64,000 bases of DNA from Treponema putidum (GCF_000755145.1 NZ_CP009228.1:927827-991826); one strand, 5' to 3'. Counted from the stretch's first letter, positions 27,066-34,353 are shown. Numbers and translations are program-made. Notes: a model not told the origin generated them from the sequence alone.

Positions 27066-27091
27066 GTCTAACACCCGCCGCCAGTTATGAC
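27066..27091 (+). repeat. degenerate, shortened attC-like site
   Basis: GTCTAACACCCGCC (left core and arm as in attC1-3) is followed almost at once by GTTATGAC, a right core; the loop and central stem are missing. It is about 26 bp instead of 66. The ATG of the next antitoxin gene lies inside the right core. It is probably the product of a deletion. Confidence 0.55.
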
Positions 27092-27347
27092 TACAATATC
27101 TGCAAAAATTGCTAATGATGATAAAAACTTATTTGAAAAAATTTGTAATTCTATGGGCCTAAATGTATCGGCTGCAATAAATGTCTTTGTAAAGGCCACA
27201 ATAAGAGAAAATGGTATGCCCTTTACTATGAAGGCTTCTGAAGATCCTTATATTTATTCCGAATCAAATATGAAATTTTTAAAAGAAAGTATTTCTCAAA
27301 TTGAAAGCGGGAAAGGCCGGATTCACGAGTTAAAGGATAATCTGTAA
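27087..27347 (+). CDS. orphan RelB/DinJ-family antitoxin
   Basis: An 86-residue ribbon-helix-helix antitoxin: SAKIANDDKNLFEKICNSMGLNVSAAINVFVKATIRENGMPF is a typical RelB/DinJ N-terminus, and the tail SQIESGKGRIHELKDN would bind a toxin. No RelE-type toxin follows; the next codons belong to a different gene. The start ATG sits within the right core of the shortened attC and has no ribosome site. Confidence 0.75.
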   Translation: MTTISAKIANDDKNLFEKICNSMGLNVSAAINVFVKATIRENGMPFTMKASEDPYIYSESNMKFLKESISQIESGKGRIHELKDNL

Positions 27348-27389
27348 ATGCGGTACACATTATCAGCAGTAATTTATAAGAGAGAACTA

Positions 27390-28040
27390 ATGCAAAAAAC
27401 CTTTTTAGACCTAAAAACAAAAATTGATAACCTCTTAAAAGAAACATCACATAAAAAAATAGTTCTTATCCTACAAGATATAATGTACACTCTTTTATCA
27501 GGTTATGTATTTAAAATAAAGGGAAATAAGGGTTTTGTTACAATTGATCCCATCGAAATAGAAGCCTATTTTTTTAAAGAAGCTTGTTTTGAAGATAATT
27601 GTGTGCATCGCAATGAAAAGCAAAAAAATAATTTCGGGAAGCTCTATCTGCATAAAATTAAAAACAATCACTTAAAAGGCGGAACAAGAAAGGGTATGGA
27701 CCTTTGTCTTTCCGGCAGTGAAAGCTATACCCTCGCCTTCTTAATAAGAAGTGCCTATGTAAACAGTATGGAAAACAGAATTTGCGGTCCATCTTTGTTG
27801 ACTGATGAGGTCTTTGAAGAGCTCGGATTCGATTATAAAAAAGACTATTATAAACTTGAATCCCAAACTGTGCTTGTCAAAGAAAAAAAGCCGGAAGCCG
27901 AATTTTATCTAAGCACAAGAATAAATGTAAATTCAAAGATGCAGAGCTCTCTTTTAAGAATGGTGCGGATCAAAGATAATTATTTTACAGGTCTAAAAGG
28001 AATTAACAAACTTAAAAGCCGCCCTTTCTCCATTGATTAA
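27390..28040 (+). CDS. alkyladenine (3-methyladenine) DNA glycosylase-like protein
   Basis: A 216-residue protein from ATG 27390 (AGAGAG upstream). Its motif order recalls the Mpg/AAG family: LLSGYVFKIKGN...IDPIEIEAYFF (compare E-VEAY), a His-Arg position, FLIRSAYV (compare vLIRA) and CGPSLLTDEVFEELG (compare GP..L...LG). The match is weak, so this is a tentative structural guess. Reading from 27348 would add MRYTLSAVIYKREL, which resembles the start of HicB antitoxins and is probably a leftover fragment directly after the RelB stop. Confidence 0.45.
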   Translation: MQKTFLDLKTKIDNLLKETSHKKIVLILQDIMYTLLSGYVFKIKGNKGFVTIDPIEIEAYFFKEACFEDNCVHRNEKQKNNFGKLYLHKIKNNHLKGGTRKGMDLCLSGSESYTLAFLIRSAYVNSMENRICGPSLLTDEVFEELGFDYKKDYYKLESQTVLVKEKKPEAEFYLSTRINVNSKMQSSLLRMVRIKDNYFTGLKGINKLKSRPFSID

Positions 28041-28041
28041 T

Positions 28042-28066
28042 CATACAAAATGATGTATATTGTATG
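28042..28066. promoter_or_regulatory. candidate operator of the FitAB-like pair
   Basis: CATACAA (28042-28048) and TTGTATG (28060-28066) form a perfect inverted repeat around an AT-rich centre, immediately ahead of the antitoxin ribosome site. Such palindromes are the usual binding sites of ribbon-helix-helix antitoxins. Autoregulation is inferred. Confidence 0.55.
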
Positions 28067-28080
28067 CAAGGAGGTGCGAT

Positions 28081-28326
28081 ATGCCGTTATTGCAAGTAAG
28101 AGAATGTCCTGAAGATATTTATAGAAAAATTACTTATGCCGCAAAAAATGAAAATAGAACTATTGCACAGCAAATCATTGTTTTACTTGAAAAAGCCTTG
28201 GGGCAAGAAGAATCAAATATTTTGCGTCGGAAAAATATTCTAAAGAAAATTCAAAGCCGCGATATTTCTAATAAAATAAAAGCTGTAAATCCTGTCGAAC
28301 TTATCAGAGAGGATAGAGACCGGTGA
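28081..28326 (+). CDS. FitA-like ribbon-helix-helix antitoxin
   Basis: An 81-residue antitoxin: LLQVRECPEDIYRKITYAAKNENRTIAQQIIVLLEKAL is a classical FitA/Arc-type domain (beta strand with helix pair), followed by a basic tail. AGGAGGTG (28069-28076) directs ATG 28081; an upstream in-frame ATG at 28060 lies before this site. The stop overlaps the toxin GTG (GTGA). It pairs with the following PIN toxin. Confidence 0.87.
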   Translation: MPLLQVRECPEDIYRKITYAAKNENRTIAQQIIVLLEKALGQEESNILRRKNILKKIQSRDISNKIKAVNPVELIREDRDR

Positions 28327-28721
28327 TTATAGTTCTTGATGTAAGTGCTGCAATAGAAATACTTTTTCAAAGGGAAAAAAGCGGTTTATTTTCTGAGATT
28401 TATTCCAAGTCTGATTGGGTTATAGCTCCTGATTTATTTGTTGCCGAGATCACAAATGTTTTATGGAAGTATTATAGAGCTGGGCTTATAACACATGAAA
28501 ATTGTATTCAATATGTACAAGAGGGGCTTGATATGGTGGATGATTTCATTGATGCAAGTACATTGTGGAAAGAATCTTTATCGGAAGGAATTAAAAATAA
28601 TCATTCAATTTATGATATGTACTATTTGGTTTTAACTAGAAGAAATGACGCTACATTAATTACTAATGATACTGCCTTAGCCGAGATTTGTAAAAAGATG
28701 AATATAAAAATTTGTAATTGA
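28323..28721 (+). CDS. VapC/FitB-like PIN domain toxin
   Basis: A 132-residue intact PIN domain. IIVLDVSAAIEILF carries the first Asp, VAEITNVLW the Glu, SIYDMYYLVLTRR the central Asp, and LITNDTALAEICKK the last acidic group. GTG start at 28323 overlaps the antitoxin stop, so the two are co-translated. Likely an RNase toxin. It is the last accessory gene before dciA, whose start is 42 bp further on. Confidence 0.88.
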   Translation: MIIVLDVSAAIEILFQREKSGLFSEIYSKSDWVIAPDLFVAEITNVLWKYYRAGLITHENCIQYVQEGLDMVDDFIDASTLWKESLSEGIKNNHSIYDMYYLVLTRRNDATLITNDTALAEICKKMNIKICN

Positions 28722-28763
28722 GATTTTATTGTATTAAGTTAAAATCTTTATGAGTAAAAAAAT

Positions 28764-29255
28764 ATGAAACTTTTTAAAACATCAAAAGAAATAGTAGATA
28801 ATTTTTCTCAAAAGTTTAATGAAATGGCGGAAATTTCCTCAAATCTGAATAGCGAACAGGCTCTATCTGTTTTTGAAGGATGGGAAAAAGTCATAGGCGA
28901 TAAAAAATTAGCCGCATATTGCGAGCTTTATGATATAAAAAATGAAACGGCAATGATAAAAACCAGTCATACCGGCTGGAGCCAACAGCTTTTAATGAGA
29001 AAGAACAAAATCATATATAATTTTAAAAAATTTTATCCGGCATTAGATATAAAAAATATTTCGGTTTTTGTTGAACCTGATTTTCAGCTTCAGTCAAAAA
29101 TAATTACTCCGGATGAAGTTGAATTGAAAAAAAAATATTCTGTTGAAGAACAAGATAAAAAAGCATCGGAGTTAGATTTACCTAAGACTCTTCCTCCTGA
29201 ATTAGCAAAAGCATTAAAATCACTAAAAAAAGCTGTCTTAACAAAAAATAAGTAG
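28764..29255 (+). CDS. DciA-family (DUF721) helicase loader candidate
   Basis: A 163-residue protein: LSVFEGWEKVIGDKKLAAYCELYDIKNETAMIKTSHTGWSQQLLMRKNKII matches the DUF721/DciA domain (W..VVG..la.h.....v.dg.L.V.t.s..W...L). DciA recruits and loads the replicative helicase in bacteria lacking DnaC or DnaI. In related treponemes this gene directly follows recF. The C-terminal 50 residues are charged and disordered-looking. Confidence 0.8.
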   Translation: MKLFKTSKEIVDNFSQKFNEMAEISSNLNSEQALSVFEGWEKVIGDKKLAAYCELYDIKNETAMIKTSHTGWSQQLLMRKNKIIYNFKKFYPALDIKNISVFVEPDFQLQSKIITPDEVELKKKYSVEEQDKKASELDLPKTLPPELAKALKSLKKAVLTKNK

Positions 29256-29263
29256 ATGACAAC

Positions 29264-29509
29264 ATATTCACAGTTATTCAAATTTAATGAACAAGTTATC
29301 CACAAGCAAAAGTGGAGTATTTTATAAAATCTTTTTATATCGATATCTTTTTTTTGAAAAAGTAAGGAAAAAAGGTGATAAAACTCTAAAAAGTCCACCA
29401 AAAAGGCTATTTTAGGCTTATTTTTGCTTATCTTCCAATTTAAAATGTTTCACGTGAAACATTGTTTTTATGCTTAATTTTAGCCTGAGTTTATCACAAG
29501 TTATCCACA
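29264..29509. promoter_or_regulatory. DnaA-box cluster around parS
   Basis: Perfect DnaA boxes TTATCCACA are at 29296-29304 and 29501-29509. Weaker forms include TATTCACA (29266) and TTATCACA (29491). The intergenic gap after dciA is AT-rich and also holds parS. Together with dnaN-recF this resembles an origin neighbourhood. The second perfect box overlaps the end of the ogt coding region. Confidence 0.6.
29446..29461. promoter_or_regulatory. parS site 1
   Basis: TGTTTCACGTGAAACA is a perfect 16-bp match to the conserved ParB-binding parS palindrome. Chromosomal parS sites cluster near the origin and load ParB for segregation. Confidence 0.92.
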
Positions 29510-30012
29510 AGCGGAATTAATTCGATTTGGCATTCTTTTTGCTCAAGGTTTAAAAGAAATCTTTTACGATCCAAACCCGCAGAAAAACCGCCTAATTTTC
29601 CTCCGGTACAGATGACTCTATGGCATGGAATTATAATCGGGATAGGATTTTTTCCGTTAGCGTTTCCTACGGCTCGGTAAGATTTGGGATTGTTTATATT
29701 TACTGCTATTTGTTTATAGGATAGAGTTTTTCCATATGGAATTTTACAAAGCTCTTTCCATACGGTCTTTTGGAATTCCGTACCTTCGGGGGAAAGCTGT
29801 ACCGTAAATTGTTTTAAATTTCTTTCAAAATATTTTTTTAATTCTTCTTTGGCCTGTTTGCATATCTGTAAGGCTTTTGTAAAATTATCTTGAGTTCTTT
29901 CAAGCTTATTTGTAATGGAATCTTTTGTGCCGAATCTTAATTCTTTTATACCGGAATTATCTGCAATAATTATTATTTTTCCTATCGGGCTGTCAAATTT
30001 TTCGTATACCAT
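29494..30012 (-). CDS. ogt: methylated-DNA--protein-cysteine S-methyltransferase
   Basis: A 172-residue suicide DNA repair protein. It contains FQKTVWKELCKIPYGKTLSYKQIA (helix-turn-helix), RAVGNANGKNP (Arg finger and Asn hinge), and the active site PCHRVI. ATG 30012 is preferred because GAGG lies 5 bases upstream; ATG 30030 has no ribosome site. It would remove O6-alkyl groups from guanine. The gene is downstream of and overlapping-close to a methyltransferase gene on the same strand. Confidence 0.93.
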   Translation of the reverse strand: MVYEKFDSPIGKIIIIADNSGIKELRFGTKDSITNKLERTQDNFTKALQICKQAKEELKKYFERNLKQFTVQLSPEGTEFQKTVWKELCKIPYGKTLSYKQIAVNINNPKSYRAVGNANGKNPIPIIIPCHRVICTGGKLGGFSAGLDRKRFLLNLEQKECQIELIPLVDNL

Positions 30013-30019
30013 AAATACC

Positions 30020-31054
30020 TCATTTTTCATTTAAAAGTTTTTCCAAACAGGGTTTAATTAAAAAAGCTTGTTTTATTTCTTTAAATTCTTGCTTGGCTTT
30101 TTCAATAAGTATAGTTTTGCTTTTTGATTTATCATCAAGTTTTACGGCTTTGGTTAAGATGTTTTTAGGAGTATGTTCCGTTTCGATAAATTCTTCAACG
30201 CTTACCTTATATCCGCAGGTTTCAAGCAGTTTTCCTCTAACCGTATCTGTAAGAAGGGACGTGAATTTTTCGGTAATAATGCCGTAATCAAGCATAGGCG
30301 AAAAAGATTTTATAATGTTGCTCTTATTTTTACGAATTTGAGTATTAAACTCGTGCTGGCAGCATGGAACAGCAAATATTATTTTTGCATCGCTTTTGAC
30401 TGCCTTGGCTATAGCCAAATCCGTTGCCGTATTGCAGGCGTGGAGACTTATAACCATATCGGGCGGTGTATCAAACTTAAATCGGCCTATATCTCCGACT
30501 TCAAAGATAAGATTTTTAAAACCGCATTCTTGTCTTAATTTATTACAAAAATCTATTACATCTTCTTTTAGATCCAAGCCGCATATCTTAACGGGTAATT
30601 TTTCAATTTCGGTTAAGTAATAATAAAGAGCAAAACTTAAATAGGCCTTTCCGCAGCCGAAGTCTGCAATATGCAATTCTTTTTTTTCTTTTAAAATATC
30701 TTTTAGTTCGGGCAAAACGGATTTTATAAATTCCAGATATTTATTTATCTGCCGAAATTTATGATATTTACTTTGAATAATCTTACCTTCATCGGTAAAG
30801 AAATTAAGTTTTTTTAAAAAGATAGGCATTTCAGAAGTGTTTAGAATATATTCTTTTTGCTTATTATGCTCAAGATTTTCAATTGAAGATACATGTTCTT
30901 TATTTAGGGGGCTTTTTTTTATTGCCTTTGTTTTAAAATGAATATCTCCTTTATTATTTTGCAAAAAAATAAGTTGGCTGTTTAAAGAGGCAAATTCTGC
31001 AATCTTAAATTCAAAAAAAAGGTCTTCGAGTTTTTCTTGTAAACTTTGAGGCAA
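30020..31054 (-). CDS. class I SAM-dependent methyltransferase, main body
   Basis: A 344-residue frame with a Methyltransf_32-type domain: SAM-binding motif I HIADFGCGKAYLSFAL, the LDLKEDVIDFC acidic loop, and SLHACNTATDLAIAKAV followed by FAVPCCQHE. These are typical of putative rRNA methyltransferases. A TTG opens the frame at 31054, but sense-looking codons continue upstream to a stop near 31117, and a second frame (31092-31247) encodes the expected N-terminus. The real gene probably spans 30020-31247 with a one-base indel in a run of seven As (sense strand, about 31114-31120). Confidence 0.75.
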   Translation of the reverse strand: MPQSLQEKLEDLFFEFKIAEFASLNSQLIFLQNNKGDIHFKTKAIKKSPLNKEHVSSIENLEHNKQKEYILNTSEMPIFLKKLNFFTDEGKIIQSKYHKFRQINKYLEFIKSVLPELKDILKEKKELHIADFGCGKAYLSFALYYYLTEIEKLPVKICGLDLKEDVIDFCNKLRQECGFKNLIFEVGDIGRFKFDTPPDMVISLHACNTATDLAIAKAVKSDAKIIFAVPCCQHEFNTQIRKNKSNIIKSFSPMLDYGIITEKFTSLLTDTVRGKLLETCGYKVSVEEFIETEHTPKNILTKAVKLDDKSKSKTILIEKAKQEFKEIKQAFLIKPCLEKLLNEK

Positions 31055-31091
31055 AAGATTTTTATGAAAAACTTTTGTGCCGTCAAAGCAT

Positions 31092-31247
31092 TCAAGTTGA
31101 TATTGTTCTTGATTTTTTTAAAAGAATTTTTCGCAATTTTATTTTTTGAATCGAGGAATCCTTTTTTACCGGTTTTGAGAAAAAACCTGAAATAAGACCA
31201 TGTTCAATACAAATTGCGGCAGCTTGTTCTTTTGATACTATATTCAT
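31092..31247 (-). pseudogene. N-terminal part of the frameshifted methyltransferase
   Basis: ATG 31247 (GGAG 7 bases upstream) reads MNIVSKEQAAAICIEHGLI and continues KIKLRKILLKK before shifting. Removing one A from the A7 run joins it to NQEQYQLECFDGTKVFHKN in the downstream frame, giving a protein of about 408 residues. Either a true mutation, a sequencing error, or slippage at the A-run could explain it. Confidence 0.65.
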
Positions 31248-31292
31248 AAAATACTCCGGCATTATCTTATCATAAAGTCCTATCTGATACAA

Positions 31293-31330
31293 GAATGTAA
31301 AAATGTTTCACGTGAAACATTTTTACATTC
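31293..31330. promoter_or_regulatory. parS site 2 inside a 38-bp perfect palindrome
   Basis: A 16-bp parS (31304-31319, TGTTTCACGTGAAACA) is the core of a perfect 19+19-bp palindrome that begins GAATGTAAAAA and ends TTTTTACATTC. It lies 46 bp upstream of the methyltransferase start and before the tRNA cluster promoter, 1858 bp from parS site 1. Confidence 0.92.
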
Positions 31331-31419
31331 TAATTATATAGGTAAGTATAAATCTAAAATAATGATACTGTGAAAAGAAGGACTATCTAAAAAAGAGTGA
31401 TGCGGGTGTCATAAACCTA

Positions 31420-31449
31420 TTGACAAAAAACCGTTTTTTAGGGTAATAT
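31420..31449 (+). promoter_or_regulatory. promoter of the tRNA cluster
   Basis: TTGACA (31420-31425), an 18-bp spacer, and TAATAT (31444-31449) lie 14 bases before the first tRNA. The -35 box is consensus. Confidence 0.7.
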
Positions 31450-31463
31450 GAACCCTGCATTTT

Positions 31464-31548
31464 GGAGCGATGGCCGAGCGGTTGAAGGCGGCGGTCTTGA
31501 AAACCGTTGTGCTGAGAGGTACCGGGGGTTCGAATCCCTCTCGCTCCG
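31464..31548 (+). tRNA. tRNA-Ser (UGA anticodon)
   Basis: An 85-nt class II tRNA with a long variable arm. The acceptor stem GGAGCGA pairs with TCGCTCC; the T-arm is GGGGGTTCGAATCCCTC-like. The anticodon TGA is at 31498-31500. No CCA is encoded. First member of the serine cluster. Confidence 0.95.
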
Positions 31549-31619
31549 TGAAAATTTATGATTGTATAAATTCGATTGTAAATTTTTATATCTTGACCTG
31601 TTGGTCATGTATGAACTCT

Positions 31620-31706
31620 GGAGTGGTGCGAGAGCGGTCGAATCGGGCTCCCTGCTAAGGAGTTGTACCCTTACGGGTACCGGGGGTTCGAATCCCCCCT
31701 ACTCCG
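31620..31706 (+). tRNA. tRNA-Ser (GCU anticodon)
   Basis: An 87-nt class II tRNA. Acceptor GGAGTGG pairs with CTACTCC (one G-U), and the T-loop is GTTCGAATC. The anticodon GCT is at 31654-31656. Long variable arm. No encoded CCA. Confidence 0.95.
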
Positions 31707-31716
31707 AATAATTTTT

Positions 31717-31790
31717 GAGGCTATAGCTCAGCTGGATAGAGCGTCAGATTGCGGATCTGAAGGTCGGCAGTTCGAACCCGCCTAGCCTCG
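31717..31790 (+). tRNA. tRNA-Arg (GCG anticodon)
   Basis: A 74-nt class I tRNA. Acceptor GAGGCTA pairs with TAGCCTC; D-arm AGCTCAGCTGGATAGAGC. The anticodon loop has GCG at 31751-31753, which reads CGC. Most bacteria use an inosine-modified ACG anticodon for CGN, so this is worth noting. Confidence 0.93.
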
Positions 31791-31841
31791 TTAATAGCCG
31801 GCGGAAAAGATATTTGTATTTTCAACCGGCTTTTTTATTTT

Positions 31842-31926
31842 GGAGAGATGCGAGAGCGGTCGAATCGGGCGGTCTCGAAAACCGTTGTACCGCAAGGTAC
31901 CGGGGGTTCGAATCCCCCTCTCTCCG
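31842..31926 (+). tRNA. tRNA-Ser (CGA anticodon)
   Basis: An 85-nt class II tRNA. Acceptor GGAGAGA pairs with TCTCTCC. The anticodon CGA is at 31876-31878, and the variable arm is CCGCAAGG-type. No CCA encoded. A spurious minus-strand reading frame overlaps it. Confidence 0.95.
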
Positions 31927-31973
31927 TTTTATGACGGAGAAAAGATTTAACTGTAAACGCATTCCTTAATTTT

Positions 31974-32060
31974 GGAGAGATGTCCGAGTGGTCGAAGGTA
32001 CACGATTGGAAGTCGTGTGTGCCAGAGATGGTACCGAGGGTTCGAATCCCTCTCTCTCCG
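31974..32060 (+). tRNA. tRNA-Ser (GGA anticodon)
   Basis: An 87-nt class II tRNA. Acceptor GGAGAGA pairs with TCTCTCC. The anticodon GGA is at 32008-32010. With UGA, CGA and GCU it completes a full serine set in 600 bp. SRP RNA starts one base later. Confidence 0.95.
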
Positions 32061-32061
32061 T

Positions 32062-32155
32062 CCCGGGACCTATGCAAAAAAGGTTTTTCGAACCCCGTCA
32101 GATCCGGAAGGAAGCAGCGGTAGATTAATTCTTTTTGTGCCGTAGTGTTCCCGGG
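32062..32155 (+). ncRNA. ffs: signal recognition particle RNA (4.5S type)
   Basis: Ends close by CCCGGG pairing (about 32062-32067 with 32150-32155). The conserved domain IV hairpin CAGATCCGGAAGGAAGCAGC is at 32099-32118. A T-run follows directly and should terminate the transcript. The RNA partners with Ffh to target nascent membrane proteins. It is probably cotranscribed with the upstream serine tRNA. Confidence 0.95.
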
Positions 32156-32208
32156 TTTTTTATTTTAGCCTTATTGACCTTTTGGCCAATAACTATTATC
32201 ATATATTC

Positions 32209-33159
32209 ATGGCCTTTGCAGTAAGTCAGCAGTTAAACAGATATTACAATTTATACAAAGATATAGATGTAACTTTCTCAAAAGAAGTCGTTTCTACTCT
32301 TAATTTTGACCCTAAGCAGGTTTTTGTACGCTGTTCCGGCGGACAATGGCCATGCATTATTAATTCGGCTTCTATGACAAAGGCAAAAATAATTTGCGGT
32401 AAAAAAAGCGGTTTTATAGATAAGTTGAGGAGCGGAATAACATCCGTAAATATAAGATTTGCTTTTTTTGATACGGAAGGAAAAGAATCCCTGTCTTTTT
32501 TTGTTGCCGCTAAGTTGGTCGGCATCTCTTCTTATGAAACAGGGAGCCATGAACTTGTCTTAATAACCTTTGAATATACTCAAAGAGCTCCGGATGATTT
32601 AATAGAAAAATTAGGCATCTTACTTGAAGCTAATATCAATTCACAAAAACGCCAAAATGAGAGGGTTGCTATTACTCCGGAGATAAGCAGGAGAATAGGT
32701 CTTGTGGAAAAAGGAACGGTTGTGTATGTAGATGCTATTCCCAGACGCTGTATTATTCGGGATCTCTCTTTTTCAGGGGCAAAAATCCTTCTTGTAGGTG
32801 TTGCTAACTTTTTAATGAATAAGGAAGTAACTCTCCGCTTTGCGTTTGATGACCCGCGTTCCGTATTCGGTATAAAGGGACGGATAGTAAGAACCGAACC
32901 GGTAGAAGGAAGAAAGGATTTAGTTGCTCTTGCAGTCAATTATTATCCGCAAAATATTCCGATGATGTATAAGATGTATCTGAACAAACATTTTTCTGTT
33001 GTTCGTAAATCTCATTCCGACGGTTTTGGGGATGACTTTTTAGAAGATGTTGCTCCTGCTTCATCTGTTCCGCCTATTTCTCCGCCTGCAAGTAACAATG
33101 CGGCTCCCTTAGAACCGCCTCATGAAGACGTTGTACCGGAACATCCTTTAGAAAAATGA
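32209..33159 (+). CDS. PilZ domain protein (predicted c-di-GMP receptor)
   Basis: A 316-residue cytoplasmic protein. An N-terminal YcgR-like beta domain (residues 1-145) is followed by PilZ, with the c-di-GMP-binding RxxxR in SQKRQNERVAI and the DLSFSGA (DxSxxG) motif about 50 residues later. The C-terminus is Pro-rich and probably disordered. ATG 32209 is chosen over TTG 32182; neither has a clear ribosome site. T. denticola has a studied PilZ protein affecting motility and virulence (TDE0214), but I cannot confirm this is that gene. It overlaps a TPR gene by ATGA, hence is cotranscribed. Confidence 0.87.
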   Translation: MAFAVSQQLNRYYNLYKDIDVTFSKEVVSTLNFDPKQVFVRCSGGQWPCIINSASMTKAKIICGKKSGFIDKLRSGITSVNIRFAFFDTEGKESLSFFVAAKLVGISSYETGSHELVLITFEYTQRAPDDLIEKLGILLEANINSQKRQNERVAITPEISRRIGLVEKGTVVYVDAIPRRCIIRDLSFSGAKILLVGVANFLMNKEVTLRFAFDDPRSVFGIKGRIVRTEPVEGRKDLVALAVNYYPQNIPMMYKMYLNKHFSVVRKSHSDGFGDDFLEDVAPASSVPPISPPASNNAAPLEPPHEDVVPEHPLEK

Positions 33160-34289
33160 ATAATCCTATTGATTCGCTTTTGTATGTACAAATATCGGCT
33201 GAACAAGCCGGTAAAATTTTTGAAGGTCTTGAACCTTTGATTCCTCTTCCTATCGGATTACCGGAGCCTGATCAAAAAGAAAATTTCAACATTGAAGATA
33301 TTAAATCCGAAATGATTCTTGCCGGAATGTTAACAGTTTTTGCTTATGATAGGGAAAATCCTAATATCGAATATTACCGAAAAATATTCAATTTACTCCG
33401 CCCCGATATCCGCAAAGAAATGACTCAGGCTGCAATAATCAAAATTAAAAATAATGATTTTGATATGGCTGAAGAGATTTTACTTTCTCTTGAAGGTTTA
33501 AATCCGGATGACGGTATAACCAAATTAAACCTTGCTCTTTTGATGGAAGAGCGTTCTCAATTTTATGAGATGAGAGAACTTTTTGAAGATGCTTTGAACT
33601 TTAATAAAAGAGCCGAAGAGCTTTATTCAGAGCTTATACTTTTTGAGCCTCCATTGCCGGGCGTTTTTTTTAATGCTGCATATTTTTTTATAAAGCAGAA
33701 AAATTATATAAAAGCCAAATCCCTTTTAAAAACGTATTTGGAAATAGAAAATGATTCTTCAGAAACAGCCGAATTCCGAAAAGCTAAGGCTTCCGAGTTG
33801 CTTCAAACTATTTCGGAACAAGCTCTTGACGATGAGCTTTTCCAAAAAGCCTATGAATATATTGATTTAGGTGAAGAAGAAAAAGCCGCAGAAAGTATAA
33901 AGCTTTTTTTGAGAAAAAATCCTAAGGTTTGGAATGCGTGGTTTTTGCTGGGCTGGGCTTTAAGACGGATGAGCCGATGGGACGATGCCCGATCTTCTTT
34001 TTTAAAAGCTATTGAATTATTGGAACATTCAAAAATTTCCGATAAAACACCTCTTTCCGATGTCTATAATGAGCTTGCAATTTGTTCTATGGAGTTAAAA
34101 CTTTTTGATGAAGCTGAAAAATATCTTATAAATGCTTTGAGTTTAGATTCCGAGAACATAAAAATTATTTCCAATCTCGGCACCCTTGCCCTAAAACAGG
34201 GAAAACAAGAAGAAGCCGAAGCCTTTTTTAGAACCGTTTTAGAAATAAACCCTGACGATAAAATAGCTTTAAGTGTTTTGGGTAAATAG
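33156..34289 (+). CDS. TPR-repeat protein
   Basis: A 377-residue protein with tetratricopeptide helices throughout: the pattern W.aw..LGwalrrm.rw.dA..sFlkAie (about residue 265) and later repeats near 320-370 (FDEAEKYLINALSLD, GKQEEAEAFFRTVLEINPDD). No signal peptide. Start ATG 33156 overlaps the PilZ stop (ATGA), so the two are translationally coupled. TPR proteins scaffold partners; it may relay the c-di-GMP receptor signal, which is inference. Confidence 0.85.
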   Translation: MNNPIDSLLYVQISAEQAGKIFEGLEPLIPLPIGLPEPDQKENFNIEDIKSEMILAGMLTVFAYDRENPNIEYYRKIFNLLRPDIRKEMTQAAIIKIKNNDFDMAEEILLSLEGLNPDDGITKLNLALLMEERSQFYEMRELFEDALNFNKRAEELYSELILFEPPLPGVFFNAAYFFIKQKNYIKAKSLLKTYLEIENDSSETAEFRKAKASELLQTISEQALDDELFQKAYEYIDLGEEEKAAESIKLFLRKNPKVWNAWFLLGWALRRMSRWDDARSSFLKAIELLEHSKISDKTPLSDVYNELAICSMELKLFDEAEKYLINALSLDSENIKIISNLGTLALKQGKQEEAEAFFRTVLEINPDDKIALSVLGK

Positions 34290-34323
34290 GCAGGTTTAAT
34301 TTATGTTAAGCTAAGTTAATCTC

Positions 34324-34353
34324 TTGACTTAAAAAGATTATTTATAGTATTCT
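34324..34353 (+). promoter_or_regulatory. promoter of the ABC importer pair
   Basis: TTGACT (34324-34329), an 18-bp spacer, and TATTCT (34348-34353) precede the GTG start by 33 bases. Confidence 0.5.

Noticed and set aside
21798-29255. Integron integrase gene
   Set aside because: No tyrosine recombinase motif (R-H-R-Y) or suitable long frame was seen in the window.
31470-32077. Open frames overlapping the tRNA cluster on both strands
   Set aside because: They coincide exactly with tRNA genes and repeat tRNA-derived motifs.
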